A stretch of DNA of 64,000 bases from Bacteroidota bacterium (GCA_009773165.1 WOUZ01000014.1:44304-108303); one strand, 5' to 3'; positions 27,729 through 37,314 are shown, counted from the stretch's first letter. A program made the numbers and translations. Notes: generated by a model from the sequence alone, not told the origin.

Positions 27729-27812
27729 TCAAATTGGTGGAAAAGGGATTTAAGGTTTTATTTAGAAAAAATCTAAATTAGACTTGGTTATCGAAAGATT
27801 GGGTCAGATTGC

Positions 27813-27820
27813 TAATTTTG
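27813..27820 (+). promoter_or_regulatory. -7 element before ccoS-ccoNO
   Basis: TAATTTTG matches TAnnTTTG, 35 bases before the ccoS ATG in the 126-base gap after ccoI. The nearest upstream TTG (27784-27786) is spaced 26 bases away, longer than usual. No clear FNR-type palindrome is seen. Confidence 0.5.
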
Positions 27821-27854
27821 TATTGTAAATGTAAAGAGGAACCTCATTACTGAA

Positions 27855-28052
27855 ATGGAAGCTGTTTTATTTCTTATTATTATAGGTGTTATTGTTGCAG
27901 GAGGGTTTCTTGCGGCATTTATCTGGGCAGTACGAAATGGGCAGTATGATGATGACTATTCCCCTTCTGTACGCATGTTGTTCGATAATAAAAAACAAAG
28001 CGAACCCGAAAAAGAAATTTCCGAATCAAACAACAATAATTTAAAACCTTAA
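27855..28052 (+). CDS. ccoS: cbb3 oxidase assembly protein CcoS
   Basis: A 65-residue single-span membrane protein: MEAVLFLIIIGVIVAGGF begins the helix, followed by the conserved FIWAVRNGQYDD, which is the CcoS signature, and a charged tail. CcoS is needed to insert haem and copper into the catalytic subunit of cbb3 oxidase. It lies between ccoI and ccoNO and ends 4 bases before the latter. Confidence 0.93.
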   Translation: MEAVLFLIIIGVIVAGGFLAAFIWAVRNGQYDDDYSPSVRMLFDNKKQSEPEKEISESNNNNLKP

Positions 28053-28056
28053 CTTT

Positions 28057-30171
28057 ATGGAGTTACAAAAGTTTAATTATGACAACAAGCTTTCGCGTTT
28101 ATTCCTGTTTGCCACAGTTTTTTGGGGCCTCATTGGAATGCTTGTTGGGTTAACCATTGCATTTGAGCTCATTTTCCCGCACTTAAGTAGCGGCATTTCA
28201 TGGTTGTCTTATGGACGTATACGCCCTTTGCACACCAATGCTGTAATTTTTGCTTTTGTGGGTAATGGAATGTTTACGGGTATTTATTATTCTACACCAC
28301 GACTGCTCAAAACTTCCATGTACAGCGAATTGCTTGGAAAAATCCACTTCTGGGGATGGCAACTAATCATTGTTGCTGCTGCAATTACGCTTCCTTTAGG
28401 TATCACAGTTAGCAAAGAGTATGCTGAATTAGAGTGGCCTATCGATATTGCTATTGCTCTTGTGTGGGTAGTTTTTGGCCTGAATCTTATTATGACGATG
28501 GTAAAACGCCGGGTTCAACACATTTATGTTGCCATTTGGTTCTATATTGCAACTTTTGTAACCGTAGCGGTTTTGCATATTGTAAACTCAATCAATATTC
28601 CGGTTTCATTGTTTAAGAGTTATCCGGTTTATGCTGGTATTCAGGATGCTTTGGTGCAATGGTGGTATGGTCACAATGCGGTGGCATTCTTCCTTACAAC
28701 ACCTTATTTGGGATTGATGTATTATTTTGTTCCAAAGGCTGCCAATCGCCCTATCTACTCCTATAAACTTTCTATTATTCACTTCTGGGCGCTGATCTTC
28801 CTTTATATTTGGGCAGGTCCTCACCACTTACTTTATTCAGCACTACCCGATTGGGCACAAGCCTTAGGAGTTGTATTCTCCATTATGCTTATTGCTCCTT
28901 CATGGGGTGGTATGATCAACGGGTTGCTAACACTTAGAGGTGCCTGGGACAAAGTACGCGAAAGCCCTGTACTCAAGATGTTTGTTGTTGGTATAACAGC
29001 TTATGGAATGTCAACATTTGAAGGTCCGATGCTCTCTTTAAAGAGCGTTAATGCCTTGAGTCACTTTACTGACTGGACAATTGCTCACGTTCATATTGGT
29101 GCACTAGGCTGGAATGGAATGATTACCTTCGGTATGATCTACTGGCTTGTACCCCGCTTGTTTGATACCAAGTTATTTAGTGTTAAATTAGCTAATGCTC
29201 ACTTCTGGCTTGCAACAACAGGTATGTTGTTCTTTGCTGTGCCGCTTTATTTTGCAGGGTTTACGCAGAGTTTGATGTGGAAAGAATTCACAGCTGAAGG
29301 CTACCTGAAATATCCTAACTTTATTGAGACAGTTGTTCAAATCTTGCCGATGTATTATCTGCGTGCTTTTGGTGGCACTCTGTATATTACTGGTGTGATT
29401 ATTATGATGGTTAACGTTCTGAAAACAGTTAAATCTGGCAAATTTGTTGAGAAGGAAGAAGATCAGGCTCCTGCATTACAAATTCATGGTGAAGACAAAG
29501 GCCACCGTTTTATTGAAAGTAAACCAATCCTGTTTACTATTCTATCTTTGGTAGCTATCTTAATAGGAGGTATCGTTGAGTTTGTTCCAATGTTCATGGT
29601 TAAAAACAATGTACCTACAATAAGTAGTGTGCAGCCTTATACACCACTTGAATTGGAAGGTCGCGATATTTATATACGTGAAGGTTGCTATACTTGTCAC
29701 AGTCAGATGATTAGGCCTTTCCGTTCGGAAGTTGAACGTTATGGCGATTATACCAAGGCTGGTGAAACGGTGTATGACCATCCTTTCCAATTTGGTTCAA
29801 AACGAACCGGACCGGATTTAGCTCGTGAAGGGGTGAAAACTGGACCAATTTACAAACCCGATTCATGGCACTATAACCACTTCATGGATCCTCAAAAAAT
29901 GGTTGCACAATCGATAATGCCTCCTTATCCATGGATTATCAAAAATTCGTTGAATACTGGTTCAACAGCTAAAAAGATCAAAGTAATGCAAACTTTAGGT
30001 GTTCCATATCCCGAAGGTTATGCTGATAAAGCTGTCGAAGACCTCAAAAAACAAGCTGCCGGCATTGCACAAGGCTTGAGAGATGGTGGTATTGATGTGG
30101 CTGACGATAAGGAAGTTATCGCTTTGATAGCTTATATTCAGCGTCTTGGAACTGATATTCATAAAAAGTAA
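28057..30171 (+). CDS. ccoNO: cbb3 cytochrome oxidase, fused subunits I and II (CcoN-CcoO)
   Basis: A 704-residue fusion. Residues 1 to about 480 are CcoN, the haem-copper core with about 12 helices and ligand histidines in RPLHTNAV (H59), WWYGHNAV (H206), GPHHLLY (H256, H257) and IAHVHIG (H344, H346). After a linker helix (about 490-515) the CcoO part carries one haem site, REGCYTCHSQMIRPFRSE (C544-H548), and TGPDLAREG. In proteobacteria these are two genes; the fusion is known from Bacteroidota. The complex reduces oxygen at high affinity using cytochrome c electrons. Confidence 0.96.
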   Translation: MELQKFNYDNKLSRLFLFATVFWGLIGMLVGLTIAFELIFPHLSSGISWLSYGRIRPLHTNAVIFAFVGNGMFTGIYYSTPRLLKTSMYSELLGKIHFWGWQLIIVAAAITLPLGITVSKEYAELEWPIDIAIALVWVVFGLNLIMTMVKRRVQHIYVAIWFYIATFVTVAVLHIVNSINIPVSLFKSYPVYAGIQDALVQWWYGHNAVAFFLTTPYLGLMYYFVPKAANRPIYSYKLSIIHFWALIFLYIWAGPHHLLYSALPDWAQALGVVFSIMLIAPSWGGMINGLLTLRGAWDKVRESPVLKMFVVGITAYGMSTFEGPMLSLKSVNALSHFTDWTIAHVHIGALGWNGMITFGMIYWLVPRLFDTKLFSVKLANAHFWLATTGMLFFAVPLYFAGFTQSLMWKEFTAEGYLKYPNFIETVVQILPMYYLRAFGGTLYITGVIIMMVNVLKTVKSGKFVEKEEDQAPALQIHGEDKGHRFIESKPILFTILSLVAILIGGIVEFVPMFMVKNNVPTISSVQPYTPLELEGRDIYIREGCYTCHSQMIRPFRSEVERYGDYTKAGETVYDHPFQFGSKRTGPDLAREGVKTGPIYKPDSWHYNHFMDPQKMVAQSIMPPYPWIIKNSLNTGSTAKKIKVMQTLGVPYPEGYADKAVEDLKKQAAGIAQGLRDGGIDVADDKEVIALIAYIQRLGTDIHKK

Positions 30172-30194
30172 ACAATGTATTCAATCGTATAACA

Positions 30195-30401
30195 ATGAAG
30201 ATCGTAACAAAAACACTTGAAGGGATTGCTGATATTCAAATATTTCCAATTATTGGTTTGATCATATTTTTTATCATGTTTGTGGCACTACTTTTTTTCG
30301 TGTCCCGACTGACAAAGAACCAGATTGATGAGTTTAGCCACCTCCCACTTGATGATGAAAGCGATCTTTCCAACGAAAAAATAGATTCATTTAATAAGTA
30401 A
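30195..30401 (+). CDS. ccoQ: cbb3 oxidase small subunit, CcoQ-like
   Basis: A 68-residue protein with one membrane helix (PIIGLIIFFIMFVALLFFV, residues about 18-37) and an acidic tail with LPLDDE, the usual CcoQ/FixQ layout. Such subunits stabilise the assembled oxidase. Sequence similarity within this family is low, so the call rests on size, topology and the position between ccoNO and ccoP. Confidence 0.85.
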   Translation: MKIVTKTLEGIADIQIFPIIGLIIFFIMFVALLFFVSRLTKNQIDEFSHLPLDDESDLSNEKIDSFNK

Positions 30402-30414
30402 ACAAATCAAAAAT

Positions 30415-31020
30415 ATGACTACCGATAAGCAACCGATACAGCATAAAGACGCCGATTATGAAATTGATACCTTGACAAACGATCGTTTGTTAAAAGATCA
30501 TGAATACGATGGCATCAGAGAGCTTGATAATGAATTGCCTTCCTGGTGGAAATGGCTGTTTATTGTAACCATTGTTTTCGCAATCGTTTACGTTGTACGC
30601 CTGTGGGTTTTCCACGCCGATGACCTGGTCCAGAAAAAGGAATTTGATAAAGAAATGGTAGATGCTAAAGCCAGTTCTGCTGCAAAACAAACCGAAGTCT
30701 TTGAGTTAAAAATCTTGACAGATGAAGTCTCTTTAGCCAGTGGACAAGAAACATGGACAAAGATTTGTTCTGTTTGCCATCTTCTTGACGGAGGAGGTCT
30801 AGTCGGTCCTAATATGACGGATAAATATTGGATCCATGGAAACAAGATCGAAGATTTGTTCAGAATTATGGAAACTGGTGTTATCGAAAAAGGGATGATT
30901 TCGTACAAAGACCAGCTTTCACAAAAACAACGCCTTCAGGTTGCCAGCTATGTGTTGGTTAAACTTCAGGGAACGACACCCGCAACTCCAAAAGCACCTC
31001 AGGGTGACTTGTATGAATAA
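30415..31020 (+). CDS. ccoP: cbb3 oxidase cytochrome c subunit CcoP (monohaem form)
   Basis: A 201-residue subunit: the CcoP N-terminal segment HEYDGIRELDNELPSWWKW, one membrane helix (about 46-62), and a periplasmic cytochrome c domain with a single haem site CSVCHLLDGGGLVGPN and a likely Met ligand in EKGMISYKD. Proteobacterial CcoP has two haem domains and about 300 residues; this one has one. It receives electrons from the soluble or ACIII-bound cytochrome and passes them to CcoO and CcoN. A terminator follows the gene. Confidence 0.93.
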   Translation: MTTDKQPIQHKDADYEIDTLTNDRLLKDHEYDGIRELDNELPSWWKWLFIVTIVFAIVYVVRLWVFHADDLVQKKEFDKEMVDAKASSAAKQTEVFELKILTDEVSLASGQETWTKICSVCHLLDGGGLVGPNMTDKYWIHGNKIEDLFRIMETGVIEKGMISYKDQLSQKQRLQVASYVLVKLQGTTPATPKAPQGDLYE

Positions 31021-31080
31021 ACCAGTTGCTTTTTTGCAACAAGATCTATATGTATGATTTTTATTGATGGAAACATCGGC

Positions 31081-31123
31081 CTCATCCCCTCGCAACGAAA
31101 TTGTTGCAGGGGATGAGTTTTTT
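31081..31123 (+). terminator. Rho-independent terminator after ccoP
   Basis: A long stem (CTCATCCCCT / AGGGGATGAG outside, GCAAC / GTTGC inside) is followed by six T. It splits the structural oxidase genes from ccoG. Confidence 0.93.
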
Positions 31124-31159
31124 ATTAGCTCTTTAAAACCAAATTAATATAAAATTAGA

Positions 31160-32590
31160 ATGAGTGAAGAAGAATTGGAATTGAACGACAATCATCATGG
31201 TTCATTCCGCGACAAAATATCTACGGTTGGAGAGGATGGAAAACGCGTCTGGATTTATCCAAAAAAACCAAAAGGAAAAAAATACAATCAACGCTGGATT
31301 GTAGCATCAATCTTACTCGCAGTTCTTTTCATTGTCCCATGGATTAAATACAATGGGGAACCTTTCATGCTTTTTAATATCCTGGAGCGTAAGTTTATCC
31401 TTTTCGGACAGCTTTTCTGGCCACAGGATTTCCACCTTGTAGTTTTGGGCATTATAACTTTTATAGTTTTCATCATTCTGTTTACCGTCATTTTCGGACG
31501 ATTATTTTGTGGATGGGCTTGTCCGCAAACGATATTCATGGAATTTGTTTTTCGTCAGATTGAATATCTCATTGAAGGTGATTTTCATATGCAGAAAAAA
31601 CTGAACCGTCAAGCATGGAATTTTGATAAAATTTGGCGTAAAACACTCAAGCATCTTGTGTTTTTTATGATAGCAGTGCTGATAGCCAATACATTTCTGT
31701 CATATATAATTGGTATTGAGCAGGTTAAACTTTTAATCACAGATGGACCTATGGAGCATCTAGTTGGTTTTTTGGCAATGCTTCTTTTCTCCGGTGCGTT
31801 TTATTTCATTTTTGCATTCTTCCGTGAGCAGGTGTGTATGATTGCTTGTCCTTATGGCCGATTGCAAGGTGTGTTACTTGATGATAAATCAATAGTTGTT
31901 GCTTATGATTATGTAAGAGGTGAACCAAGAGGTAAACATAACCCTCTTGAAGTGCGTGAGGAAGCAGCAAAAGGTGATTGTATCGACTGTAAAAGTTGTA
32001 TTACTGTTTGTCCGACAGGTATCGACATCCGCAATGGGACACAGCTTGAATGTATTAATTGTACTGCATGCATGGATGCTTGCGATACCATTATGGATCG
32101 TGTGAAAAAACCTAAAGGACTTATCAGATATTCGTCAGAAAAGGGAATTGCTGAAGGTCATAATAGCATTTTTAATGGAAGAGCGCTTGCTTATTCAGCC
32201 TTTTTGACTTTGTTGCTAATTGTACTTGCTAGTCTTTTTACCTTCAGATCGGATGTGGAAGCCACGATCTTACGTGTGCCTGGTACACTTTTTCAAGAAT
32301 ATGGACCTGACAATTATTCTAATGTTTACAAAGTGCAGCTGGTAAATAAAACACGTAAAGATATGCCTGTGTCACTTAAATTGGAAGGTGGTGAAGGCGA
32401 AGTAATTGTTATGGGTGGACCGATACTTGTTCCAGGAGGTAAAGTAATCGAGTCGAATTTCTTATTGGTTAAGCCAAGATCTTCACTCAAATCAAGCAAT
32501 ACACCTGTTGAGATTGGATTTTATTCAGGAGATACTAAAATTGAATTGTTTAAAACTACCTTTATAGCTCCAAATAGTTTGGATAAATAA
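31160..32590 (+). CDS. ccoG: cbb3 oxidase accessory protein CcoG (RdxA/FixG)
   Basis: A 476-residue polyferredoxin membrane protein, thought to reduce Cu(II) or otherwise supply copper during cbb3 assembly. It has four to five helices, the motif FCGWACPQTIFMEFVFRQIE, CMIACPYGRLQGVL, and two ferredoxin sets (CIDCKSCITVCPTG and CINCTACMDAC) in the middle, and ends in an Ig-like periplasmic domain, the family's order. No TAnnTTTG is seen in the short gap after the ccoP terminator, so the promoter is uncertain. Confidence 0.95.
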   Translation: MSEEELELNDNHHGSFRDKISTVGEDGKRVWIYPKKPKGKKYNQRWIVASILLAVLFIVPWIKYNGEPFMLFNILERKFILFGQLFWPQDFHLVVLGIITFIVFIILFTVIFGRLFCGWACPQTIFMEFVFRQIEYLIEGDFHMQKKLNRQAWNFDKIWRKTLKHLVFFMIAVLIANTFLSYIIGIEQVKLLITDGPMEHLVGFLAMLLFSGAFYFIFAFFREQVCMIACPYGRLQGVLLDDKSIVVAYDYVRGEPRGKHNPLEVREEAAKGDCIDCKSCITVCPTGIDIRNGTQLECINCTACMDACDTIMDRVKKPKGLIRYSSEKGIAEGHNSIFNGRALAYSAFLTLLLIVLASLFTFRSDVEATILRVPGTLFQEYGPDNYSNVYKVQLVNKTRKDMPVSLKLEGGEGEVIVMGGPILVPGGKVIESNFLLVKPRSSLKSSNTPVEIGFYSGDTKIELFKTTFIAPNSLDK

Positions 32591-32606
32591 CATAAAAAAC
32601 TACGAT

Positions 32607-33047
32607 ATGAAATGGAATTGGGGAACAAAGCTGGCTATTGCAATGGCTGCCTTTATGATAATGATTATTATTTTTGCGACATTGATGATGCGCGAAAGTG
32701 TTGATCTTGTTGAGAAAGATTATTACCCAAAAGGGCAGGCTTTTCAGGATTTGATTCAAAAGAAATCCAATGCAGAACCTTTTGTGCAGCAGATTCAACT
32801 TGAGGCAAAAGATGGTGTTTTACAAATCCATTTCCCTGAATTCTTTACCCCTTCCGGACTTAAGGGAAGCGTGTTTTTTTATAACAGAGTAAAAGATTCA
32901 GGTGATATGACGTATGAATTATCTGCCACTACGGAAGGAGCTTTTACTGTTCCACTCGACGGATTAAGCGGACGCTATATTGTTAAAATTGACTGGGAAT
33001 ATGAAGGTGTTCCTTATTTTGTTGAAAAGTCTTTTGATATCAATTAG
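32607..33047 (+). CDS. ccoH: cbb3 oxidase assembly protein CcoH (FixH)
   Basis: A 146-residue protein with one N-terminal membrane helix (LAIAMAAFMIMIIIFATLMM) followed by ESVDLVEKDYYPKGQAFQ, the hallmark of FixH/CcoH, and a periplasmic beta-rich domain. CcoH stays with the oxidase and helps its assembly. It is placed 16 bases after ccoG and 2 bases before the next gene, so the three are an operon. Confidence 0.92.
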   Translation: MKWNWGTKLAIAMAAFMIMIIIFATLMMRESVDLVEKDYYPKGQAFQDLIQKKSNAEPFVQQIQLEAKDGVLQIHFPEFFTPSGLKGSVFFYNRVKDSGDMTYELSATTEGAFTVPLDGLSGRYIVKIDWEYEGVPYFVEKSFDIN

Positions 33048-33049
33048 CT

Positions 33050-33805
33050 ATGATTGAATTATATACAGCTTTTACAATAGGTTTGATTGGAAGTTTTCAT
33101 TGCATAGGGATGTGTGGTCCTATTGCAATAGCTTTACCGATTGGAAGAAAAAGTTGGCTTGATCGAAGTCTTGGTGGTTTGGTTTATAATATTGGCCGAA
33201 CAGTGACTTATGGCGTCTTGGGAGCTATATTTGGGTTACTTGGAAAAGGAATAGAAATGGCAGGCTTTCAGCAATGGGCCTCCATTCTTATGGGGATCAT
33301 CATGATTTTATCTGTTTTCTTTCCTTTTATTTTCCGAGAAAAATTCAATATCGACACTTTTACATCCGGATTTACCGGAAAATTGGTTCGGAGGTTTAAG
33401 GTTTTGTTTGGAAAACAATCTAAAAGCAATCTTTTCGTGATCGGGTTGCTTAACGGATTATTGCCTTGTGGTTTGGTATATGTAGCTGTAGCTGGGGCAA
33501 TTAACACAAATGATGTAGTTCTTGGAGTTCTGTTTATGATTCTTTTTGGACTTGGAACTATTCCTATTATGCTTAGTGTGTCGTTGATAGGTAATTTGGC
33601 ATCGGGTACAGTAAGGAAATATATGAACAGAGTTTTACCTGTATTTATAGTAATCCTCGGCATCATTTTCATCCTTAGAGGCTTATCACTTGGCATTCCA
33701 TTCATCAGTCCTAAGACAAAAATGCTTACTCCTAACAAGGAAGTAAAAGTGAAAGGGGCTTGTTGTGAGCCTCCTAAAACCTATGAAATGAAACCTTTGA
33801 AATAA
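33050..33805 (+). CDS. TauE/SafE (DsbD_2)-like membrane protein of the cbb3 locus
   Basis: A 251-residue protein with six helices. The N-terminal FHCIGMCGPIAIALP and the central LLNGLLPCGLVYVAVAGA are the paired cysteine helices of the DsbD_2/TauE-SafE-like family. Members next to cco genes in other bacteria are thought to act in copper or thiol handling for oxidase assembly. An unusual tail ends in KGACCEPPKT, with two neighbouring cysteines that could bind metal. The cargo is not known. Confidence 0.85.
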   Translation: MIELYTAFTIGLIGSFHCIGMCGPIAIALPIGRKSWLDRSLGGLVYNIGRTVTYGVLGAIFGLLGKGIEMAGFQQWASILMGIIMILSVFFPFIFREKFNIDTFTSGFTGKLVRRFKVLFGKQSKSNLFVIGLLNGLLPCGLVYVAVAGAINTNDVVLGVLFMILFGLGTIPIMLSVSLIGNLASGTVRKYMNRVLPVFIVILGIIFILRGLSLGIPFISPKTKMLTPNKEVKVKGACCEPPKTYEMKPLK

Positions 33806-33842
33806 CGCAAAGATCCTGTGAAGTGAGTAATCGCTGTTTATC

Positions 33843-35159
33843 TTAATAGCGGATCCATTTCCATAACTCTTTATAATTCACTTTTTTACCGTACATGAGT
33901 ATTCCTGTACGGTAAATTTTTCCTGCTAACCAGGTTGTAAACAAAAATCCTCCAATTAACAAAGCCATCGAAAGAGCTAATTCATATATTGGCACACCAA
34001 ATGGAATTCTAACCATCATAATGATAGGTGAAGTGAGAGGTATCATCGATAACCAGAAGGCAATCGGTCCATCAGGATTATTAACAACGAAATTAGAGAG
34101 GACGATGCCAAGTATCAGAGGCAAGGATACCGGCAACATAAATTGTTGCGTATCTGCTTCGTTGTCAACAGCTGAGCCAATAGCTGCAAAAAGAGCAGCA
34201 TAAAGCAAATAACCTCCAAGGAAGTAAAATATGAAACTAAAAATGATGATTCCATAATCAATGGAATGAATGACATCAAAAACCTGGCTAATCATTTGTT
34301 GAGAGGCAGACTGATCCACCTGGAAACTTTGTTCCATCAATGCTCCCTGCATTCCGCCTGTTCCTTTAAGAGCAGCTTCGCTTCCAAAGATTAACGTAAA
34401 CAAACCAAAAATACCTGCTGTAAGCACAACCCAAAGCAGAAACTGGGTGAGACCTACCAAAGCAATCCCTGTAATTTTACCCATCATCAATTGAAAAGGC
34501 TTTACCGATGACACAATTACCTCGATGATGCGACTCGTTTTTTCTTCGATTACACCACGCATCACCTGAGCACCAAACAAGAATATGAAGAAATAAATTA
34601 AAATGGAAGTAAAAATTCCCAGTCCTACCTGAACTTCGGTATAACTTTTTGACTCTGAACCATCTTCCTCCAATCGTATCGTTTGAACGTTAACCGTTGT
34701 TCTGGCTTCCTTTATAAGGTTTGGATCAATACCTGCTCCAAGTAATTTCTGGTTTTCAATCTCAGTCTTTATGGTATTTCTTGCCAAGGATTTGAGGGTC
34801 ATCGAGATTTGCTTATTGCTGAATATCTCCACATTAGCCGGAACGTTAAATTCAGGAAGAGGAATATAAAGTAATGCATCAAAAGCACCTGTTAATACCA
34901 GCTCCTTTTGTGATTCAAGGTCTCCATCAACAAAAGTGAATTCGAGATTCTCTCCTGATTCGAATTTTCCTGTAAACCAGGTAGTTTCATCAAGCACGGC
35001 AACTTTTTTCTTGCCAACATCCTGAAGCGATGCTAAAATAACCGGTACTACCATCAATGCTGCCATCAGCAAGGGGCCAAGAAAAGTCATCACTATAAAG
35101 CTTTTCTTTTTAACCCGTGTGAGGTATTCTCTTTGCAGAATCAACAAAATTTTATTCAT
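33843..35159 (-). CDS. ABC transporter permease, NatB/ABC-2 type
   Basis: A 438-residue ABC-2 permease: an N-terminal helix after MNKILLILQREYLTRVKKKSF, a large outer domain (about 50-190), then five or six helices from ILIYFFIFLFGAQVMRGVIEEKTSRIIEVIVSSVKPFQLM, which is the family signature loop. It pairs with the ATPase gene 49 bases upstream. The group contains the Na+ exporter NatAB, but the real substrate is unknown. It is the last gene of a minus-strand run that starts at grpE or murA. Confidence 0.88.
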   Translation of the reverse strand: MNKILLILQREYLTRVKKKSFIVMTFLGPLLMAALMVVPVILASLQDVGKKKVAVLDETTWFTGKFESGENLEFTFVDGDLESQKELVLTGAFDALLYIPLPEFNVPANVEIFSNKQISMTLKSLARNTIKTEIENQKLLGAGIDPNLIKEARTTVNVQTIRLEEDGSESKSYTEVQVGLGIFTSILIYFFIFLFGAQVMRGVIEEKTSRIIEVIVSSVKPFQLMMGKITGIALVGLTQFLLWVVLTAGIFGLFTLIFGSEAALKGTGGMQGALMEQSFQVDQSASQQMISQVFDVIHSIDYGIIIFSFIFYFLGGYLLYAALFAAIGSAVDNEADTQQFMLPVSLPLILGIVLSNFVVNNPDGPIAFWLSMIPLTSPIIMMVRIPFGVPIYELALSMALLIGGFLFTTWLAGKIYRTGILMYGKKVNYKELWKWIRY

Positions 35160-35208
35160 TGCAACTCATTTTTTTGGATAATGACAAGAGGCGATTTATG
35201 GGGAAGCA

Positions 35209-36126
35209 TTATTTTCGTTGAACCTGCTCAATAAAAATATCATTCATGCTTGGCAAAACTTCCTGAAACGAAACAACAGTGGCATGAGGGAGAAAAGATG
35301 CAATCAGTTGATTTGAATCAACAACAACAGGGCTTTTTATACGGATTAATGTTTCGCCGTAGTTATTAGCTTTTTCTGAAATAAGCTCAAAACCTGCAGG
35401 AATAAGGCTTCGGGGAGATTCCGAAATCTGACTTAAAAGTAATTCAAAGGTATGAGAGCGGTAAGCTCTTTTTATATCTTGCACTGTGCCATCAAGAATT
35501 TTCTCACTTGCATTGATCAGGGCAATATGGTCGCAAAGTTCTTCCACCGACTCCATATTATGAGTTGAAAACAGTATTGTGGCACCATTTTTCTGAAGCT
35601 GTAAAATTTCTGATTTCAGTAGATTGACATTAACAGGGTCAAAACCACTGAATGGCTCATCGAATATGAGGATTTCAGGCTCATGAATTACTGTTACAAC
35701 AAACTGAATTTTTTGTTGCATCCCCTTGCTGAGCTCTTCTACTTTACGATCCCACCAGGAGCCAATATCAAATTTATCAAACCATTCATGAAGTCGTTTT
35801 CTGGCAGCATGTTTGTCAACACCTTTAAGTTGAGCCAGATACATCGCCTGTTCTCCAACTTTCATTTTTTTGTAAAGACCACGCTCCTCGGGTAAATAAC
35901 CAATAGATGCGCTATGTTCTTGCTTCAGAGGAACACCATTGATCTTTAACGAACCTTCATCGGGAGCTGTGATTTGATTTATGATACGTATAAGCGAAGT
36001 TTTTCCAGCTCCATTCGGTCCTAACAAACCGAAAATACTTTGACGGGGAACAGCAATGCTTACTTTGTTTAGGGCCAGATGATTTGCATATCTTTTAACG
36101 ATATCCTGAGCTTCAAGTGCAAACAT
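35209..36126 (-). CDS. ABC transporter ATP-binding protein, NatA-like
   Basis: A 305-residue ATPase with the full set of ABC motifs: Walker A GPNGAGKTS (36-44), signature LSKGMQQK (132-139), Walker B ILIFDEP (152-158) and the switch FSTHNM. A C-terminal extension of about 85 residues (DUF4162-like) is usual in NatA-type ATPases. It powers the permease encoded next to it. It begins 10 bases after dnaJ, so it is probably co-transcribed with the chaperone genes. Confidence 0.92.
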   Translation of the reverse strand: MFALEAQDIVKRYANHLALNKVSIAVPRQSIFGLLGPNGAGKTSLIRIINQITAPDEGSLKINGVPLKQEHSASIGYLPEERGLYKKMKVGEQAMYLAQLKGVDKHAARKRLHEWFDKFDIGSWWDRKVEELSKGMQQKIQFVVTVIHEPEILIFDEPFSGFDPVNVNLLKSEILQLQKNGATILFSTHNMESVEELCDHIALINASEKILDGTVQDIKRAYRSHTFELLLSQISESPRSLIPAGFELISEKANNYGETLIRIKSPVVVDSNQLIASFLPHATVVSFQEVLPSMNDIFIEQVQRK

Positions 36127-36136
36127 AAGTGGTGTT

Positions 36137-37288
36137 TTATCCGAAATATTCTCTCATACGATCAAAAAAACGTTTTTCACTGGCTGTAGGATTGGGGACG
36201 AAGTTTTCAGAATGCTGTAATTTCTCCAGTATCTGTCGCTCTTCTTTGTTCAATTCCTTTGGAATCCATACATTGACATTAACCAGCAAGTCGCCATTTC
36301 CATAACTATTAACACTTGGAAGTCCTTTGCCTTTTAAACGCAATACCTTTCCAGGTTGTGTTCCGGGGCTTATCTTCAATCGTGCTTTACCGTCAACAGT
36401 AGGAACCTCTACCTGAGACCCAAGTGCAGCATCCGAAACACTTATAAATAAGTTGTGTATCAGGTTGTTGCCATCGCGTTCGAGTTCCGTATGCTTGTCT
36501 TCCTCAATAAGGACAATTAAGTCGCCTGGAATTCCACCCCTTGCTCCGGCATTCCCTTTTCCGCTGAGCGAAAGCTGCATACCTTCGGCTACACCTGCCG
36601 GAATGTTGATAGGAATCACTTCTTCATCACGCACAACACCATTTCCCTGACAATGATTGCACTTTTTGGTGATTATTCTTCCTTCTCCGCCGCAAGTAGG
36701 GCAGGTAGCTGTAGTTTGCATTTGACCTAAAAAGGTACTTGTCACCCGTGTGACATGTCCGCTACCATGGCAAGTAGAACAATTGGCATACGAACCACCA
36801 TTTTCAGCTCCGCTGCCACTGCAATGTTTGCAGGAGACATATTTGCTTACCTTGATCTTTTTTTCAACACCGGTTGCGATCTCCTGCAGGTTCATCTTTA
36901 CTTTTACACGAAGGTTTGAACCTTTGTTTACCCTGCGTCCGCGTGAGGATGATCCACCGCTGCCACCAAAGCCGCCGAAAGCACCACCAAAAATATCGCC
37001 AAATTGGCTGAATATATCATCCATACTCATGCCACCACCGTAATTGCCACCACCTGAAGCACCACCTAAGCCGGCATGTCCGTAGCGGTCATATTTGGCT
37101 TTCTTGTCAGCATTACTCAATACCTCATAGGCCTCAGCTGCTTCCTTAAACTTGTCTTCTGCAGTGTGATCATCAGGGTTTTTATCAGGATGGTATTTCA
37201 ATGCAAGCTTGCGATAGGCTTTTTTTATGTCAGCTTCGTTCGCGTTGCGGTCAACCTCCAGTACTTCGTAATAGTCTCTTTTTGCCAT
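36137..37288 (-). CDS. dnaJ: Chaperone DnaJ
   Basis: A type-I Hsp40 co-chaperone that hands unfolded proteins to DnaK and stimulates its ATPase. The 383 residues carry the J domain with HPD (33-35), a Gly/Phe-rich region (about 73-118, including several GGFGG runs), a zinc domain with four CxxCxGxG repeats (C153, C170, C196, C210 as first cysteines), and the C-terminal substrate-binding domain. It begins 26 bases after grpE; dnaK itself is not in the window. Confidence 0.96.
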   Translation of the reverse strand: MAKRDYYEVLEVDRNANEADIKKAYRKLALKYHPDKNPDDHTAEDKFKEAAEAYEVLSNADKKAKYDRYGHAGLGGASGGGNYGGGMSMDDIFSQFGDIFGGAFGGFGGSGGSSSRGRRVNKGSNLRVKVKMNLQEIATGVEKKIKVSKYVSCKHCSGSGAENGGSYANCSTCHGSGHVTRVTSTFLGQMQTTATCPTCGGEGRIITKKCNHCQGNGVVRDEEVIPINIPAGVAEGMQLSLSGKGNAGARGGIPGDLIVLIEEDKHTELERDGNNLIHNLFISVSDAALGSQVEVPTVDGKARLKISPGTQPGKVLRLKGKGLPSVNSYGNGDLLVNVNVWIPKELNKEERQILEKLQHSENFVPNPTASEKRFFDRMREYFG

Positions 37289-37314
37289 ATTTCTTTACAA
37301 TCTATCAAATAAAA

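Noticed and set aside
27760..27778. Small AT-only hairpin after ccoI as a terminator
   Set aside because: The 7-bp ATTTAGA / TCTAAAT stem is weak and no T run follows.
31025..31040. GTTGC-N6-GCAAC palindrome after ccoP as an FNR site
   Set aside because: It does not match TTGAT-N4-ATCAA and lies in front of a terminator rather than at a promoter distance.
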